DNA of 64,000 bases from Chitinophaga deserti. Lineage in GTDB: Bacteria > Bacteroidota > Bacteroidia > Chitinophagales > Chitinophagaceae. The notes under the pieces are model-generated. The model had not been told where the DNA came from. It saw only the letters and a program-made list of their open reading frames with translations, and searched no databases. A program made the position numbers and the translations under genes. Shown here one piece after another: positions 36,748 to 45,747 of this stretch. The stretch covers positions 33,541-97,540 of the forward strand of contig NZ_QFFK01000015.1 in NCBI RefSeq assembly GCF_003149455.1, written 5' to 3'. How positions within the stretch are numbered: the first letter of the stretch is position 1; the number at the start of each line of letters is the position of its first letter.

Positions 36748-37569
36748 TTACTTGTTGTGGGCAATGAATAACGCGCAGGGGATGGATTTCATCAGTAAAT
36801 CTGCCATACTTGCCTTGAACCAACGGCTTACCGTAGTGCGCTGATAAGCACCCAGTACCACCATTGTGCGGCTGTCTGATTTCAGCAGGTGCTCCAGGAT
36901 AGCGTGTTCCGCTTCACCTTGCAACACTGCGTACTCTGCGCTCGGGTGGTGCCTTTTCATGAATTCTTTCATCAGCTGATTTTCCGGAACATGACTGTTC
37001 TCGTCTCCACGCACGGTAATAACGGTTGCGGGTAGTTTATTTGTTTCCGGCAGTATGCTGGTGAACATTTTAATGGCATATACCGAAGAAGGCGCACCGT
37101 CGTACAGCATCACTGTTTTTTCCAGCGGCTGCCATTGCAGAGGGGCAATGAGGACGGGGCACTGTACTTCCGACAGCAGGTCACGTACAAACCGGGAAGG
37201 TGGTGCTTCAGTAAAACGGGTAAAAGTTTCTTCAGCACTAATGATCAGCAGATCGGCGTATATACTTTCCCGTAACAGGTCGGGGAGGGCGAACGATTTA
37301 TCGCGGCGGACGGTGAAATTGATCCCGGCCGCCTGGCAGGCGCTTTCGAATTCTTTTACGGCATTGTCCCGGATTTGTTTGTCTTTATCCATCCTTGCTT
37401 CCAGGTCATTGGTTTCCATGGCGGTGGCTATGGAGAAGCTGTTATGGGTGAAATCGTCCAGGAATACCCCTACCAGGTGGGCCTTTTCGCGGGCGGTGAG
37501 GGCCACGGCAGTTTGTACGCTGGATTGGGAGAGTTTCAGGCCGTCGAGGGCAACAATGATCTTTTTCAT
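36748..37569 (-). CDS. universal stress protein, tandem UspA domains
   Basis: A 273-residue cytosolic protein with two UspA folds. The first begins MKKIIVALDGLKLSQSSVQT and contains ADLLIISAEE near residue 120; the second starts KTVMLYDGAPSSVYAIKMFT and ends TMVVLGAYQRTTVSRWFKAS with IPCALFIAH. The second half keeps a G-x-x-x-S/T-like end, so it may bind ATP. Such proteins are induced in stress or growth arrest; the molecular role is usually unclear. The start MKKIIVAL at 37569 is a classic Usp N-terminus, and an upstream extension to 37617 is rejected. Confidence 0.88.
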   Translation of the reverse strand: MKKIIVALDGLKLSQSSVQTAVALTAREKAHLVGVFLDDFTHNSFSIATAMETNDLEARMDKDKQIRDNAVKEFESACQAAGINFTVRRDKSFALPDLLRESIYADLLIISAEETFTRFTEAPPSRFVRDLLSEVQCPVLIAPLQWQPLEKTVMLYDGAPSSVYAIKMFTSILPETNKLPATVITVRGDENSHVPENQLMKEFMKRHHPSAEYAVLQGEAEHAILEHLLKSDSRTMVVLGAYQRTTVSRWFKASMADLLMKSIPCALFIAHNK

Positions 37570-37665
37570 GATATAAAGTTGAGTTAATCCGGGTGAGGAA
37601 GGAATGATGATGGTCAACGAATGCGTTGATCGTGGTCGGGGGAATCAGCGGCTTCCATAAAAGCC

Positions 37666-37702
37666 GCGCCCCCCGCCTTTCTCAACAAAAAGCGGGGGGC
37701 GC
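37666..37702 (-). terminator. intrinsic terminator of the GH43 gene
   Basis: GC-rich stem GCGCCCCCCGC / GCGGGGGGCGC with flanking A/T pairs, about 18 bases past the GH43 stop. On the minus strand the stem is followed by GGCTTTTA. Confidence 0.7.
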
Positions 37703-37720
37703 AGGTTCGGGTACAGTAGT

Positions 37721-38722
37721 TTATTTATCGTAAGAAACAGGCGGTATTTTCGTGGCCGGAACTCCTTCTTTCGTTATAATTACCGGCTTAATATGCCCGT
37801 TTTCATCAAATTCCAGCTTTTCGATGCAGGTTTCGCGGGAATTGGCTCCCTTTTCCCCCAGCGGGCGCCGGTGGTATATGATAAACCAGCGGTCGGTACC
37901 AGGTACATGGACAATAGAATGATGACCTGCCCCCCGGGCAATCTCCGGGTTCTGCTGAAGGATTGTCCCGATACGGCGGAATGGTCCCACGGGGGAATCT
38001 GCAATGGCATAGGCCACGCTGTAGTCGGGACCCGTCCAGCCCCCTTCAGACCACATGAAGTAGTACTTCCCGTCTTTCCGGAACATAAACGGTCCTTCCA
38101 CATACTTTTCCGGGGTTATCTCCCGGAATACGGTACCATCCTCAAAAGGTAGGAATCCGGTAAAGTCGTCGTTCAGCCGTGCTATGTTACAGTGCCGCCA
38201 TCCGCCGTAAATGAGATAATGCTGCCCGTCGTGGTCGCGGTAAACAAACTGGTCGATGGGTTGCGCTCCATTATGAAAACGGTCTATGAGGGGTTTCCCG
38301 AGATGATCGCGGTAGGGCCCTTCCGGTTTATCGGCTACTGCCACGCCTATGCCGCCGTACTCTTTGTCGTTCTGAATATCATTGGCACCGAAGAACAGCC
38401 AGTATTTCCCTTTATGGTGGATCACAGAGGGCGCCCACATGGCGCGTTTAGCCCATTTGATGGAGGACGAATCCAGGATGCGCGGGTGTTTTTTCCATTT
38501 TATGAGGTCGGAAGAGGAGAAGGCATCAAAGAAGACCTGTTGCTCATACGGTGCGGAAAAAGTAGGGAAGATCCAGTATTTCTTACCGTAAATGATGGCT
38601 TCGGGATCTGCGTACCAGCCCGGGAAGAGCGGGTTGCCGGAGGTTTTGGCTTTGGATTTCCGCTGGGCGGAAGCCGGGAAAAAAGCCATTGCGGCACAGC
38701 AAAGGATAAGTAAACGCTTCAT
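37721..38722 (-). CDS. glycoside hydrolase family 43 enzyme
   Basis: A 333-residue exported five-bladed propeller glycosidase. The signal peptide is MKRLLILCCAAMAFFPASAQ. The GH43 catalytic triad can be placed: Asp39 in GWYADPEAIIYG (base), Asp157 in GAQPIDQFVYRD (pKa modulator) and Glu209 in KYVEGPFMF (acid). Blades have repeated W-and-Y-rich motifs such as RAMWAPSVIHHKGKYWLFFG. GH43 enzymes act on arabinose-, xylose- or galactose-containing polymers; the specificity is not visible. The upstream gene, 67 bases away on the same strand, encodes a small secreted CBM6-like protein, which may be a binding partner. Confidence 0.9.
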   Translation of the reverse strand: MKRLLILCCAAMAFFPASAQRKSKAKTSGNPLFPGWYADPEAIIYGKKYWIFPTFSAPYEQQVFFDAFSSSDLIKWKKHPRILDSSSIKWAKRAMWAPSVIHHKGKYWLFFGANDIQNDKEYGGIGVAVADKPEGPYRDHLGKPLIDRFHNGAQPIDQFVYRDHDGQHYLIYGGWRHCNIARLNDDFTGFLPFEDGTVFREITPEKYVEGPFMFRKDGKYYFMWSEGGWTGPDYSVAYAIADSPVGPFRRIGTILQQNPEIARGAGHHSIVHVPGTDRWFIIYHRRPLGEKGANSRETCIEKLEFDENGHIKPVIITKEGVPATKIPPVSYDK

Positions 38723-38789
38723 GCCGGAAATATAGAAAAAACAATCGGGCCTTATACTGAAAAGTAGCTGTAAAGTGCCGGCTGGCTAA

Positions 38790-39224
38790 TCATTTCTCCG
38801 CAAAGTAGTTGTGAATAAAGGAGAACCCCGAAATCTCGAAATCTCCATCGCCTTTGGCGACCAGGAACAGGTCGTGTATGCCGAATGCGTGCCTGAGCTG
38901 GCCGGTTAATTTAATCTTGTAAGTGGTATCTGCTGTATCGGGGATCCTGATGGAGCCGAGTTTTTTACTGCGTTTGCCTTTCGGCTGATCTATCCGGAAC
39001 TCCAGCCGGGGGGATGATTTCCCTTTGATGTTACTGCTGATCATTAATTCAAACCCGATCTCTCCCATACTAAGATTCACCTGCCGGAAGCCGAGGTAAG
39101 TACCGGATTTCATTACATACTTCACTGTGTCCGATGCCGGTGTACGCATTGCTCCCTGACCGCTTGCCCCAATCGACAAGCAGCACAACAGGGCCGCCGT
39201 AACGAGGATCGCAAGTGGTTTCAT
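38790..39224 (-). CDS. small secreted protein with CBM6-like domain
   Basis: A 144-residue protein with a signal peptide (MKPLAILVTAALLCCLSIGA). The mature part is one beta-sandwich-like domain: GFELMISSNIKGKSSPRLEF near 57-76, RIDQPKGKRSKKLGSIRIPD, and a closing HDLFLVAKGDGDFEISGFSF. This succession of a lattice strand, R-x-D-x-P-x-G, then G-x-H-D-L-x-L-V and a final phenylalanine-rich strand, is the usual CBM6 pattern. It therefore probably binds polysaccharide. It is located 67 bases upstream of the GH43 gene and shares its strand. A stand-alone secreted CBM is unusual; a partner role with the GH43 enzyme is inferred. Confidence 0.6.
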   Translation of the reverse strand: MKPLAILVTAALLCCLSIGASGQGAMRTPASDTVKYVMKSGTYLGFRQVNLSMGEIGFELMISSNIKGKSSPRLEFRIDQPKGKRSKKLGSIRIPDTADTTYKIKLTGQLRHAFGIHDLFLVAKGDGDFEISGFSFIHNYFAEK

Positions 39225-39288
39225 AGGTATGGTTCGATCTCTGGTATTTTCTAACCGCTAAAATAAGGCAAAATATTATAATATAATA

Positions 39289-40596
39289 TTATGAATCAAT
39301 TTTTGCCAGCACAGGTTTACCGGCGGGTAGAGTGAGCGTGAACTGTGTGCCCTGTCCTGGTATGCTTTGAACATGCAGCTGACCTTTATTCTGAATGGTG
39401 AATTCCTGGCAGAGCAGTAACCCCAGGCCGCTACCGCGTTCGCCTTTGGTGCCGTATCCGGGAGATGATTTGAAGCTGAAGAGCTGCGGTATTTTTTCGG
39501 TAACAATACCGGTACCGTTATCCTGTACCCTGAAACTTACCTGTCCTTCCACCGTTACGGCAGATATGCGGATTTCTCCGCCGGGATAACTGAATTTAAC
39601 GGCATTACTGATGAGGTTCCGAAGGATAACGGAAACCTGGTCACGGTCGGCATAAACCCAGCAATCTGCCGGAACCTCCACGTGTAGGAGTATTTCTTTT
39701 TCCCGGATGGCATTTTCAAAAAGGATGAGGATTTCCTCGTTGAGTGAGGCCAGCGAGGCATGCACAGGCTGTACACGGATGCCTTTCATCTGGCCCATGC
39801 TCCAGCGCAGCATATTATCCATGGTGCCGGCAAGGCGGTTTACTTTCTGGTACAGCTCGTCAGCCGCGTCTTTCATTTCTTCTTCCGGATATTCGCCTTT
39901 CCGGAACATATCCAGCAGCATTTCAAGGGTGGCCAGCGGCCCGCGGATGTCGTGGGCTATGATGCTGAACAGCTTTTCCTTGTCGCGGTTCAGGGCTACC
40001 AGTGCCTGGCGCTGTGTCTCCTTTTCATGCTCATAATCGTCGTGCACCCTTTTGAAATAGGAGAGGGCCATAATAATGAAAGCAAGGCCCCATGTTACAT
40101 TGGCGATGATCCGCTGGGGCGGGACCGGGTGGGCAGGGATGAAGTCGAACCATTCGAACCGTACGGCCAGAAAGGCCAGGATCATGATGGTAGACAGGGT
40201 AAGAATGAGCCACTTATTGTCATATACCAGTACGGTGACAATGAGGATGTTCAGGAGGAAATATTCGGCTCCGTTCCGGTAAATGACGGCGGTAACCGTG
40301 TAAATGATTATACCGGATATGATGATGAAGAGCCTGGCGCTGAGGTAACGCTGCTTCCAGGTGAGCATAAGGGTGCCCACGCTGCATGCCACATTGAGGC
40401 AGTTGAGGAAAGAAAGCAGGTACCGTTCCTGTACGGCGTTGGTTATGGCGAAGAAAATAAGACCCGGTATCCAGGGGATAGCCAGGAGGTTGAGGAGCCG
40501 CGTTCTGCGGGCCTCTATGAATGGCATTTCAGGAGTAATGCCGATGTCAAGTATGCGGAAAAATAGTGTTTTGGCCGATATTTCGGAAAATGGCAT
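39289..40596 (-). CDS. membrane-bound sensor histidine kinase
   Basis: A 435-residue kinase with about six membrane helices between residues 35 and 182 and no large periplasmic sensor. The HisKA box KLFSIIAHDIRGPLATLEML has His215. The HATPase has NLISNAVKFSYPGG, QDNGTGIVTEKIPQLF and a glycine-rich GERGSGLGLLLCQEF. The transmembrane region may itself be the sensor. No response regulator is adjacent, so the partner is elsewhere. A TATCTTTG box ends four bases before the start codon, supporting this start and a leaderless transcript. Confidence 0.9.
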   Translation of the reverse strand: MPFSEISAKTLFFRILDIGITPEMPFIEARRTRLLNLLAIPWIPGLIFFAITNAVQERYLLSFLNCLNVACSVGTLMLTWKQRYLSARLFIIISGIIIYTVTAVIYRNGAEYFLLNILIVTVLVYDNKWLILTLSTIMILAFLAVRFEWFDFIPAHPVPPQRIIANVTWGLAFIIMALSYFKRVHDDYEHEKETQRQALVALNRDKEKLFSIIAHDIRGPLATLEMLLDMFRKGEYPEEEMKDAADELYQKVNRLAGTMDNMLRWSMGQMKGIRVQPVHASLASLNEEILILFENAIREKEILLHVEVPADCWVYADRDQVSVILRNLISNAVKFSYPGGEIRISAVTVEGQVSFRVQDNGTGIVTEKIPQLFSFKSSPGYGTKGERGSGLGLLLCQEFTIQNKGQLHVQSIPGQGTQFTLTLPAGKPVLAKIDS

Positions 40597-40600
40597 GGTG

Positions 40601-40608
40601 CAAAGATA
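40601..40608 (-). promoter_or_regulatory. -7 promoter box, leaderless configuration
   Basis: TATCTTTG on the minus strand (TAnnTTTG consensus), separated by four bases (CACC) from the ATG at 40596 of the membrane histidine kinase. Confidence 0.55.
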
Positions 40609-40668
40609 AAAAACCTCCGCATCATTCCCGGTAGGGCCTGAATGCCATCCCTTTACGGCCGAAATCCT

Positions 40669-40676
40669 TATTTTTG
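40669..40676 (+). promoter_or_regulatory. -7 promoter box of the TPR gene
   Basis: TATTTTTG (TAnnTTTG consensus), 19 bases before the chosen ATG at 40696. No convincing -33 element. Confidence 0.45.
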
Positions 40677-40695
40677 CCCCTTAAAACCCGATTGT

Positions 40696-41550
40696 ATGGC
40701 TGCCAGGTTCTATTCCCGAGATCAGTTTTTTCAGCGTATGCCCCAGGAAATTGTGCTGGCGGCCGACATGTACCGCCGTTTAACCGAAACCGGCTGGAAG
40801 GAGTTTGCCCTCGTGGAATTAGAGGTCTACTTCGTGTCTGACGACCGGACGAAGCTGGAAACCCTGGGTTATTTCCTTAAAGATGTATATGAAATGAAGG
40901 TGGCCGGCACCCGTGCGTCTGGTGGAGGCATCATTGAGCTGGGAGCCATTACTGCCGCCATCCCCCTGAGTGAAGAAAACCTGCTCTGCTGGGTGATGGA
41001 TATGTGTCTGAAGGGATTTGAGCATGATTGCAGGATGGACGGATATTCTGCCCCTCCGCCTCCGGAAGAATTTGAATTCCCCGACGAATCCCCCGGAAGG
41101 CTGGCGGAAATCTTCGATAAAGGCCTCGCATCTTATGCCAAACGCAATTACAGCGATTGTGCCATTCAATTTACTTCAGCCATCCGCATCTTCCCTGAAA
41201 ATGCCAATGCATGGTACTCCCGCGCCATCGCCAAAGACGACCTCTTACTGAATGCCAAAGCCCGGGAAGATTACGATGAAGCCCTCCGTTTATCCCCCGA
41301 ATTCAAGGAAGCTTTTATAAACAGGGCAGTTAATAAAGACGAAGCAGGAGATTATGCCGGTGCGCTGGAAGATTATAACCAGGCAATACTGCTGGATGCA
41401 CTGAATCCGGCGGTTTATTTTAACCGTGGCAATACAAAGCAAAGGCTGGGCGACCAGGAAGGCGCCTGCCGCGACTGGACGAAAGCCCGTGATCTGGGGG
41501 CAGACTATGCGGAAGACAGTCTGAAAGCTTATTGCCGTTCTGCGGAATAG
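40696..41550 (+). CDS. TPR protein with RraB-like N-terminal domain
   Basis: A 284-residue cytosolic protein. The N-terminal 125 residues (from MAARFYSRDQFFQRM) contain LVELEVYFVSDDRTKLETLG and a following YEMKVAGTRASGGGIIEL. This resembles the ferredoxin-like RraB fold (ribonuclease E inhibitor B), although the match is by pattern only. The second half has three TPR repeats, for example YAKRNYSDCAIQFTSAIRIF, AKAREDYDEALRLSPEF and DYAGALEDYNQAILLDALNP, with the SEL1-like ending RLGDQEGACRDWTKARDLGA. The frame opens at 40642, but the promoter box at 40669-40676 makes the ATG at 40696 more likely. The partner of the TPRs is unknown. Confidence 0.75.
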   Translation: MAARFYSRDQFFQRMPQEIVLAADMYRRLTETGWKEFALVELEVYFVSDDRTKLETLGYFLKDVYEMKVAGTRASGGGIIELGAITAAIPLSEENLLCWVMDMCLKGFEHDCRMDGYSAPPPPEEFEFPDESPGRLAEIFDKGLASYAKRNYSDCAIQFTSAIRIFPENANAWYSRAIAKDDLLLNAKAREDYDEALRLSPEFKEAFINRAVNKDEAGDYAGALEDYNQAILLDALNPAVYFNRGNTKQRLGDQEGACRDWTKARDLGADYAEDSLKAYCRSAE

Positions 41551-41771
41551 AAATTCTCTTATTTAGATTCTGATGCGGTTCCGGGCGGCCTGGAACCGGC
41601 TGCGGGGCTCCCTGCCAAAGAAGGCGTACAGCCTGCGGAGCCAGAAGCGTAAGATGTGCATGGTGATTCTTTTGCCGGAAGGTAATACCATTGCAGCATC
41701 CGTTGCTGGCCTGTCGATAAACTGCAGAACAGGGGTGATGAATTGCCCGGTGCGTCGACGAAAAGTTTTCC

Positions 41772-42497
41772 TTAGTAGATCAGTTTTTTAAGATTGTCGG
41801 TATAGTTGCGTCCGATGCTCAGTTCGGTACCGTTTTCCATGACAAGGAACATTTTGCTGATATCCCGGTATACTTCCCGGATATGCAGGATATTGACGAT
41901 GTGGGAGCGGTGGATGCGTATGAACTTCTCCGGATCCAGGCGCTTTTCCATGGTGCCGATGCCCTGTGAGCTGAGGTAGGAGGCATCGTGGGTATGGATC
42001 TGGGTATAGTCTTTCTCCGCTTTCAGATATATTATTTCATCTGCAGCTATGCTTTTAAGCCGGTTCCCTTTTTCCACCAGTATGCGCTTGGGGTAATTAA
42101 TGGTTTGCGCATCTGCCAGGAAATGGAGGTTTTGTGTATGCCCGCTGCGTTGTACCCGCTCCATGGCTTTGCTGAAGCGCTCTCTCGTATAAGGCTTCAG
42201 CAGGTAATCGAGCGCATTCATCTCAAACGCCTGCAGTGCAAACTGATCATAGGCGGTAGTGAATATAATCAGCGGGATATGGGTGATTTCTTCCAATACC
42301 CTGAACCCGTTCAGTGCCGGCATCTGAATGTCGAGGAACACGAGGTCCGGAAGCATGGCATTGATGTCGCGCACTGCCTCCAGTCCGTTCCGGCATTCTC
42401 CGGCAATGGTTATTTCTGGGAAATCCGCCAGGTATTGACGGATCAGGAAGCGGGATGCTTCTTCATCATCTATGATCAGGGCTGACTTTCGGCTCAT
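41772..42497 (-). CDS. LytTR-type response regulator
   Basis: A 241-residue regulator. The receiver domain (1-120) has acidic residues IIDDEEASR near 8-16, Asp56 in LVFLDIQMPALNG and Lys in YLLKPYTRERF. The LytTR DNA-binding domain (about 138-240) shows RILVEKGNRLKSIAADEIIY, KDYTQIHTHDASYL and FIRIHRSHIVNILHI, the family signature. It is the second gene of a pair: its start lies 32 bases inside the 3' end of the histidine kinase gene, so translation is coupled. The 41551-41771 gap downstream contains no supported gene or strong terminator. Confidence 0.93.
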   Translation of the reverse strand: MSRKSALIIDDEEASRFLIRQYLADFPEITIAGECRNGLEAVRDINAMLPDLVFLDIQMPALNGFRVLEEITHIPLIIFTTAYDQFALQAFEMNALDYLLKPYTRERFSKAMERVQRSGHTQNLHFLADAQTINYPKRILVEKGNRLKSIAADEIIYLKAEKDYTQIHTHDASYLSSQGIGTMEKRLDPEKFIRIHRSHIVNILHIREVYRDISKMFLVMENGTELSIGRNYTDNLKKLIY

Positions 42498-43596
42498 GGC
42501 TGTTGTACAAATTGGTATGTGTATAAAATTTAAACCGGAGGCCGGATGGCTGGTTACGGTATATGTGCATGGTTTCGGAGAAAAGCAGTTCCAGCCGCTG
42601 GCGGATGTTACGTAATCCTACTCCCGGACTTCTTTCAAGATCTGTCAGCTCCCCGCTATACCCTACGCCGGTATCGCTGACCTCGATCCGCAGTTTATCC
42701 GCCTCCTGCGCAATGTCGATATTGATTTTACCACCGTGTATGCTGGGGGCAATTCCGTGGCGTATGGCGTTTTCCACTACAGGTTGCAGCAGCATGGCAG
42801 GGATCATGATGTTTTCCGAACCGTTTAAGGGGCTGATATTGAATTCCAGCCGCTCCCTGAAACGGCTGTGCTCCAGTTCCAGCATGGTTCGGATGTACCG
42901 GATTTCTTCTTTCAGGGGCACCCATTCATGCTCGGTGCAGTAAAGGGAATACCGGAAAGTATCGGCCAGCCGGGCTATCAGCTCACGGGTAGGCTCCTGC
43001 TCAATGGGCACGCTGGCGCTGATGGAGTTAAGTGTGTTGAATAAAAAGTGCGGCTGTATCTGTGCCTTAAGGGCATTGATCTCACTGCGGTGGGCGGCAT
43101 CGGCCAGTTCCTTTTCTTTCTTCAGCTGTGCCTCCCTTTCGAGGAAGAAATTATACACATGCAGGAGGCTGAAGCACTGCAGGTAATAAACAATCACCGG
43201 GAATACCGACCGCAGCATTTCCAGCGGGGCCATGAACGGGCGGTTAGACAGGTAATGGAAGATCTGTGTTCCGCCGAACCAGGTAAGCCAGAACAGCGGT
43301 ATAATGAACAGATGCAGGCGGAAGCGGAACCGGAGCGGACGATCTTTATACTTCCTGAAAACAAGGTACCAAGCCGGCACACTTACAATAAGGAGAATTA
43401 CGGCATCCCACCAGATCATCTGCAGGTATGAGGCATTAATACGGCCTACAACCAGTTCGGGCATGTAAAGGACGAAATCCTGCAACATAAACAGCAGGCA
43501 ATAGCCGGTTAACTCCCCCCAGGTAATATTACTGAAGGCTCTCTTTTTAAATGCTGCTGCTATTTTACCCATAAAAGACTTGCTCATATAGTCCAA
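42466..43596 (-). CDS. LytS-type sensor histidine kinase
   Basis: A 376-residue membrane kinase with about four membrane helices in residues 28-150. The His_kinase box is LKAQIQPHFLFNTLNSISAS with His183. The HATPase has LLQPVVENAIRHGIAPSIHG and SDTGVGYSGELTDLERSPG, with GVGLRNIRQRLELLF. This PHFLFN type pairs with LytTR regulators, and here the LytTR gene overlaps its end by 32 bases. Alternative starts (Met1, Met4, Met9) are close together and cannot be decided. Confidence 0.92.
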   Translation of the reverse strand: MDYMSKSFMGKIAAAFKKRAFSNITWGELTGYCLLFMLQDFVLYMPELVVGRINASYLQMIWWDAVILLIVSVPAWYLVFRKYKDRPLRFRFRLHLFIIPLFWLTWFGGTQIFHYLSNRPFMAPLEMLRSVFPVIVYYLQCFSLLHVYNFFLEREAQLKKEKELADAAHRSEINALKAQIQPHFLFNTLNSISASVPIEQEPTRELIARLADTFRYSLYCTEHEWVPLKEEIRYIRTMLELEHSRFRERLEFNISPLNGSENIMIPAMLLQPVVENAIRHGIAPSIHGGKINIDIAQEADKLRIEVSDTGVGYSGELTDLERSPGVGLRNIRQRLELLFSETMHIYRNQPSGLRFKFYTHTNLYNSHEPKVSPDHR

Positions 43597-43800
43597 GTTG
43601 GCCGGAAGTTACGCCAAATTCAGCATTGATTCCCTGTGGCCGGGCCTTTCCGGTTGTTTTTCAAAACCCGCTACTGGCCGGCATCTGGCGGAATTGACGG
43701 TTGAAGTGCAGCTTCTGATGTGCGAAACGGCGGATGAGGCCGGCGAAATACGGCCGTTTGTCAGGCATCCTGTTTGATGGGTAATCATAAACTTTAAGTT

Positions 43801-44160
43801 ATGACTACCGCCCAAATTGCTCACCGCCTCGAAACGCTCTGCCGCCAGGGTGATTTCCGTACAGCCGTGGAAGATCTTTATGCTGCTGATTCCGTAAGCA
43901 TAGAGCCCGAAGCTTCGGGAGGATTCGAGAAGGAAACCCGCGGCAAAGACAAAATCCTTCAGAAAGGAGAACAGTTCAATAGTATGGTTGAAACAGTACA
44001 TGGTATTGATATCCGTGATACTACCATTACCGGGAACATCATCGCCCTTGTTTTAGCTATGGACGTTACCATGAAAGGAAAGCCCCGTGCTACCTGGGAA
44101 GAACTGTGCGTTTACCAGGTGAAAGAGGGGAAAATCATTTCAGAACAGTTCTTTATGTAA
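43801..44160 (+). CDS. NTF2-like / SnoaL-like domain protein
   Basis: A 119-residue single-domain protein. The start TTAQIAHRLETLCRQGDFRT, then VEDLYAADSVSIEP and the strand-rich end TWEELCVYQVKEGKIISEQF, fit the cone-shaped NTF2/SnoaL fold used by small enzymes and binding proteins. No catalytic residues are clear. It is isolated, and its stop lies 8 bases from the convergent gene at 44169. The 200-base gap upstream (43597-43800) has only AT-rich DNA and no recognised gene. Confidence 0.75.
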   Translation: MTTAQIAHRLETLCRQGDFRTAVEDLYAADSVSIEPEASGGFEKETRGKDKILQKGEQFNSMVETVHGIDIRDTTITGNIIALVLAMDVTMKGKPRATWEELCVYQVKEGKIISEQFFM

Positions 44161-44168
44161 GGTACTTA

Positions 44169-44975
44169 TCACTGCATTACCTGCACCAGTATCTTCCAAC
44201 CATCGGGCGTATGCCCCCAGATGCGGAAATAATGCGCCCTGCGGCCCTCGTACACCAGGTTGCCATACACATAAGCAAGATCCTTACCGCCCGATAATCC
44301 GGACCCGGCAGGTTCAAATTGCGGGGCCGCCGGCATCCTGCTGATAAGTTCACGGAACCGGTCTGCTCCTCCCACAGGCTTATATCGGTTCAGATTGAGC
44401 CACGACATGCTGTGGAGAAAAGCTCCATAGGCTGCAATGCCTTCATTTTTATACCGTTGCAGAAATGCTTCTTCCACCGCCATGGCATTAGCCTGGGGAT
44501 CGGGTGTTACGGATACGGTAACCGGTTCCGCTTCCGGCGCCGTATACTGCTTCTTAGGGTACTGAATACCGAAATCGATGAGGTACTTCCAGGCCCCGTC
44601 ACTATTCTTTTTCCAGAAGGTAGTGTACTGTCCGGCACTCAGTAATGTGTCCGCATCGGGGTGGCGCATATAGTAGGGCCCTGTGGTAAATCCGCTGGCA
44701 CTGTCCGCCGAGGCAGCTGCGAACTGAGGCGCCCATTGCAGGTTGATTTTACTGTCGGGCCGCTGGTGCCATTGCGCAAGGGCATTAAGATATTGCCCGT
44801 TTTCCATAGAAATGGCCGTACTGTCAGTATACGTCAGGAAAGCGGAGCGCACACCATGGGTGGCGGCATGTGTGGCAAAACTGCGCTCGGCCCGTATCAC
44901 GGGCGCGGCACTTTGGGCGGTGGCGGCCAATGCGGCGGCCAGCGGCAGGCAGGTCAGGTTAAGTGCTCGATACAT
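44169..44975 (-). CDS. exported protein with two NTF2-like domains
   Basis: A 268-residue protein with a signal peptide (LTCLPLAAALAATAQSA). Two related halves can be seen: residues 25-140 with RAERSFATHAATHGVRSAFL and AGQYTTFWKKNSDGAWKYLI, and residues 155-268 with AMAVEEAFLQRYKNEGIAAY, KDLAYVYGNLVYEGRRAHYF and IWGHTPDGWKILVQVM. Both fit DUF4440/SnoaL-like NTF2 folds with W-K-I/Y-L ends. The product is probably periplasmic. No function is evident. The convergent neighbour at 43801 encodes a single NTF2-like domain, an interesting coincidence that may reflect duplication or only common fold abundance. Confidence 0.75.
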   Translation of the reverse strand: MYRALNLTCLPLAAALAATAQSAAPVIRAERSFATHAATHGVRSAFLTYTDSTAISMENGQYLNALAQWHQRPDSKINLQWAPQFAAASADSASGFTTGPYYMRHPDADTLLSAGQYTTFWKKNSDGAWKYLIDFGIQYPKKQYTAPEAEPVTVSVTPDPQANAMAVEEAFLQRYKNEGIAAYGAFLHSMSWLNLNRYKPVGGADRFRELISRMPAAPQFEPAGSGLSGGKDLAYVYGNLVYEGRRAHYFRIWGHTPDGWKILVQVMQ

Positions 44976-45052
44976 AGATTTTGGGATAGTGTTGTAACTA
45001 ACAGCAATCTACGAAATGCTGTGCAAAATCCGGAAATGCCGTAAATTCCGGG

Positions 45053-45724
45053 ATGACTTCCCAACAGGATAACGATAAACTGCTTGCTGCAGAAGCTGCT
45101 GCAGACCTCCTCCATGATGGAATGATCGTGGGCCTCGGAACCGGCTCCACCGCAGCAAGGGCCATCCGTGCCATTGCACGCCGCCAGTTAAAAATACAGG
45201 GTGTTCCCACTTCCCTGCAAACTGCCGAACTGGCCACATCGCTGGGCATTCCGCTGGCAGATATCAACCGCGTTCCACATATCGACATTACCATTGATGG
45301 TGCCGATGAGTTCACCACTTCACTTGATCTTATCAAAGGCGGTGGCGGTGCGCTGCTGCATGAGAAAATAGTAGCCGTCCGGTCTGGTCAGGTGGTGATT
45401 ATCGCAGATGCCACCAAGCTGGTTTCCCGGCTGGGGAAATTCAGGGTGCCGGTGGAAGTGATCCCGTTTGCCGCACGGTATGTGCAGGAGCGGCTGGCGG
45501 GCCTTGGGGCATCCAGCAGTGTGCGGCCCGGAACAGTGACGGATGAAGGGAATCTTATTGTAGATGCGGATTTCGGGCTGATAGCAGAACCCGGCATACT
45601 GGGTGCCCGCATTAAAGGCATAACCGGAGTGGTGGAACACGGTATCTTTTCCGGTATTGCCTCGCTGGTGCTGATGGGAGACAATGGCGTGGTAAAACGC
45701 TTTCCGCAAGTTTCGGGTAGCTGA
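45053..45724 (+). CDS. rpiA: ribose-5-phosphate isomerase A
   Basis: A 223-residue cytosolic enzyme that interconverts ribose 5-phosphate and ribulose 5-phosphate in the pentose phosphate pathway. Family motifs are intact: VGLGTGSTAARAI near 26-38 (phosphate loop), HIDITIDGADEFTTSLDLIK with the catalytic Asp, KGGGGALLHEKIVA with Glu, and DATKLVSRLGKFRVPVEVIP. The C-terminus has TDEGNLIVDADF and GITGVVEHGIF. Length is normal. It stands 27 bases upstream of the alkA-like gene on the same strand, which however has its own -7 box. Confidence 0.95.
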   Translation: MTSQQDNDKLLAAEAAADLLHDGMIVGLGTGSTAARAIRAIARRQLKIQGVPTSLQTAELATSLGIPLADINRVPHIDITIDGADEFTTSLDLIKGGGGALLHEKIVAVRSGQVVIIADATKLVSRLGKFRVPVEVIPFAARYVQERLAGLGASSSVRPGTVTDEGNLIVDADFGLIAEPGILGARIKGITGVVEHGIFSGIASLVLMGDNGVVKRFPQVSGS

Positions 45725-45739
45725 TTGCTCCGGCTGTCA

Positions 45740-45747
45740 TAATTTTG
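45740..45747 (+). promoter_or_regulatory. -7 promoter box, leaderless configuration
   Basis: TAATTTTG (TAnnTTTG consensus) is separated by four bases (CAGG) from the ATG at 45752 of the alkA-like gene. The spacing is identical to the boxes at 8208 and 40601. Confidence 0.5.

Noticed and set aside
41573..41791. 72-residue plus-strand open frame in the gap after the TPR gene
   Set aside because: It overlaps the end of the LytTR gene in antisense, is rich in Arg, and matches no family.
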